This document shows positions 63,075 through 64,000 of a DNA stretch of 64,000 nt, one piece after another; the stretch's first letter is position 1; each line of letters opens with the position of its first letter. The position numbers and the translations under genes were made by a program. Location of the stretch: positions 1-64,000 of the forward strand of contig CAYZTB010000012.1 of the NCBI GenBank assembly GCA_964481195.1. The letters run 5' to 3'. The notes beneath the pieces are model-generated. The model was not told where the DNA came from and did not search any database. It saw only the letters and a program-made list of their open reading frames with translations. Source of the stretch: Palsa-948 sp964481195 (GTDB lineage Bacteria; Bacteroidota; Bacteroidia; Palsa-948).

Positions 63075-64000
63075 CTAGTTAATTTTTACAAGAAAATAAT
63101 TTTTTTTGCCTTTTTGGGCTAAAATATATTTTCCGTTTAGCAAACTTTCACTTGAAACCATTGCTGCCACATCTTGCATTTTAGCTTTATTGAGCGATAC
63201 GCCCCCTGCCAGAATCATTTTACGAGCTTCGCCTTTCGAGGAACAAATTTTTGTTTTATCGGAGAAAAAATCTACTACGTTTATCCCACTTTCCAATTCT
63301 GCTTTAGCGATATCTACCTGCGGCACTCCTTCAAAGGCTGCTAACAAATCTTTTTCCGAAAGTTTTTTAAGCGCTTCGGTTGTTCCTTCACCAAATAATA
63401 TTTCAGATGCTTCTACTGCTGCTTGATAATCATTTTCAGAATGAACTCGACAAGTCACCTCTTTGGCCAACGCTTTTTGCAACAAACGTTGATGGGGAGC
63501 TTCGCTGTGTTTAGCTTCGAGCGCCTCAACTTCTTCCTTTTTTAACAGGGTAAAAATTCGAATATATGTTTTAGCATCTTCATCTGAGGCATTCAACCAA
63601 AACTGATAAAATTGATAAGGAGTAGTTTTTTCTGGGGCCAGCCAAACGTTGCCGCTTTCTGTTTTTCCAAACTTGGTGCCGTCTGCTTTTTTTATGAGGG
63701 GAGTAACAATGGCAAATGCCTCTCCGTTCCCTTTTCTACGAATCAGCTCGGTGCCGGTTACAATGTTTCCCCACTGATCGGAGCCGCCCATTTGAAGCTT
63801 AACTTTTTTATTTTTCCATAGCCAATAAAAATCGTAGCCCTGCACTAGCTGATAAGAAAACTCAGTGAACGACATGCCGCTTTCAAGTCTGCTTTTAACA
63901 GAATCTTTAGCCAGCATATAGTTTACCGTAATGTGCTTACCTACATCACGAATAAAATCTAAAAAAGAAAATTGCTTAAACCAGTCGTAGTTATTTACAA
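63075..64000 (-). CDS. tyrS: Tyrosine--tRNA ligase, 5' end outside the window
   Basis: Partial. The visible frame continues past the internal Met at 63917 to the window edge as NYDWFKQFSFLDFIRDVGKHITVNY, typical TyrRS sequence, so the N-terminal Rossmann domain start lies beyond 64000. Seen here: MGGSDQWGNI (tyrosine/ATP binding), KFGKTESG (the KMSKS equivalent) and a C-terminal S4 RNA-binding domain (ending NGKYILAQKGKKNYFLVKIN). It charges tRNA-Tyr. No internal defect seen. Confidence 0.95.
   Translation of the reverse strand, partial: VNNYDWFKQFSFLDFIRDVGKHITVNYMLAKDSVKSRLESGMSFTEFSYQLVQGYDFYWLWKNKKVKLQMGGSDQWGNIVTGTELIRRKGNGEAFAIVTPLIKKADGTKFGKTESGNVWLAPEKTTPYQFYQFWLNASDEDAKTYIRIFTLLKKEEVEALEAKHSEAPHQRLLQKALAKEVTCRVHSENDYQAAVEASEILFGEGTTEALKKLSEKDLLAAFEGVPQVDIAKAELESGINVVDFFSDKTKICSSKGEARKMILAGGVSLNKAKMQDVAAMVSSESLLNGKYILAQKGKKNYFLVKIN

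Overview
The window looks like a fragment of a Bacteroidota chromosome, probably a draft or metagenome-assembled genome. The evidence is a protein with a type IX secretion (T9SS) C-terminal sorting domain, a SprE/PorW-like gliding and T9SS lipoprotein, SusC/TonB-type receptors, a DUF6089-type barrel, and repeated TAnnTTTG promoter elements close to start codons with little Shine-Dalgarno sequence. One run of 100 N (3310-3409) marks a scaffold gap. No rRNA, tRNA, CRISPR array, prophage or complete transposon was seen.

Layout. 0-8.6 kb: two large cell-surface proteins, the second broken by the gap and built of GEVED, Ig-like and fibronectin-type repeats. 8.6-11.3 kb: small unknown genes, a decayed copy of a MerR gene 3' end, the intact MerR gene, two short palindromic repeat elements and an M23 peptidase. 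11.3-17.9 kb: housekeeping genes alaS, yidC and pyrG. 18.0-25.0 kb: a metal-efflux operon of two His-rich small proteins, a CzcB-like adaptor, a CzcA/CusA pump and a TolC-like channel, with a four-helix-bundle (23S rRNA intervening sequence type) gene inserted between adaptor and pump. 25.1-29.0 kb: an SLC13 transporter, a NifU-like protein and nadB. 29.0-33.7 kb: a Cys-rich small protein, a TonB-dependent receptor, a secreted HMA protein, a gamma-carbonic anhydrase and a lipoprotein. 31.6-36.7 kb is a perfect 2574-bp tandem duplication that makes a mutL/TonB-receptor chimera, followed by intact mutL. 38.3-39.6 kb: a second four-helix-bundle gene and a rhomboid protease. 39.8-45.2 kb: a copper module with an HMA-AraC regulator, a P-type ATPase and a multicopper oxidase fused to a predicted outer-membrane barrel. 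45.5-50.5 kb: two MscS channels, a FabK/nitronate monooxygenase-like enzyme and a DUF6089 barrel. 50.5-54.5 kb: a GT2-AsnB-GT4 sugar-polymer cluster. 54.5-57.2 kb: a second copper P-type ATPase abutting a PyrR-like phosphoribosyltransferase. 57.3-64 kb: a TMTC-like membrane TPR protein, SprE/PorW, an AhpD-like protein, a DUF3817 protein and the C-terminal part of tyrS.

The accessory theme is heavy-metal, mostly copper, handling in four separate modules: tripartite RND efflux, TonB-receptor/HMA, ATPase/oxidase, and a second ATPase. The most unusual points are the in-frame tandem duplication with 9-bp microhomology, the two four-helix-bundle genes each bracketed by perfect inverted repeats inside or beside protein-coding operons, the oxidase-barrel fusion, the HMA-AraC regulator with palindromes in front of copA, and a gap lying exactly inside a 106-bp exact repeat.
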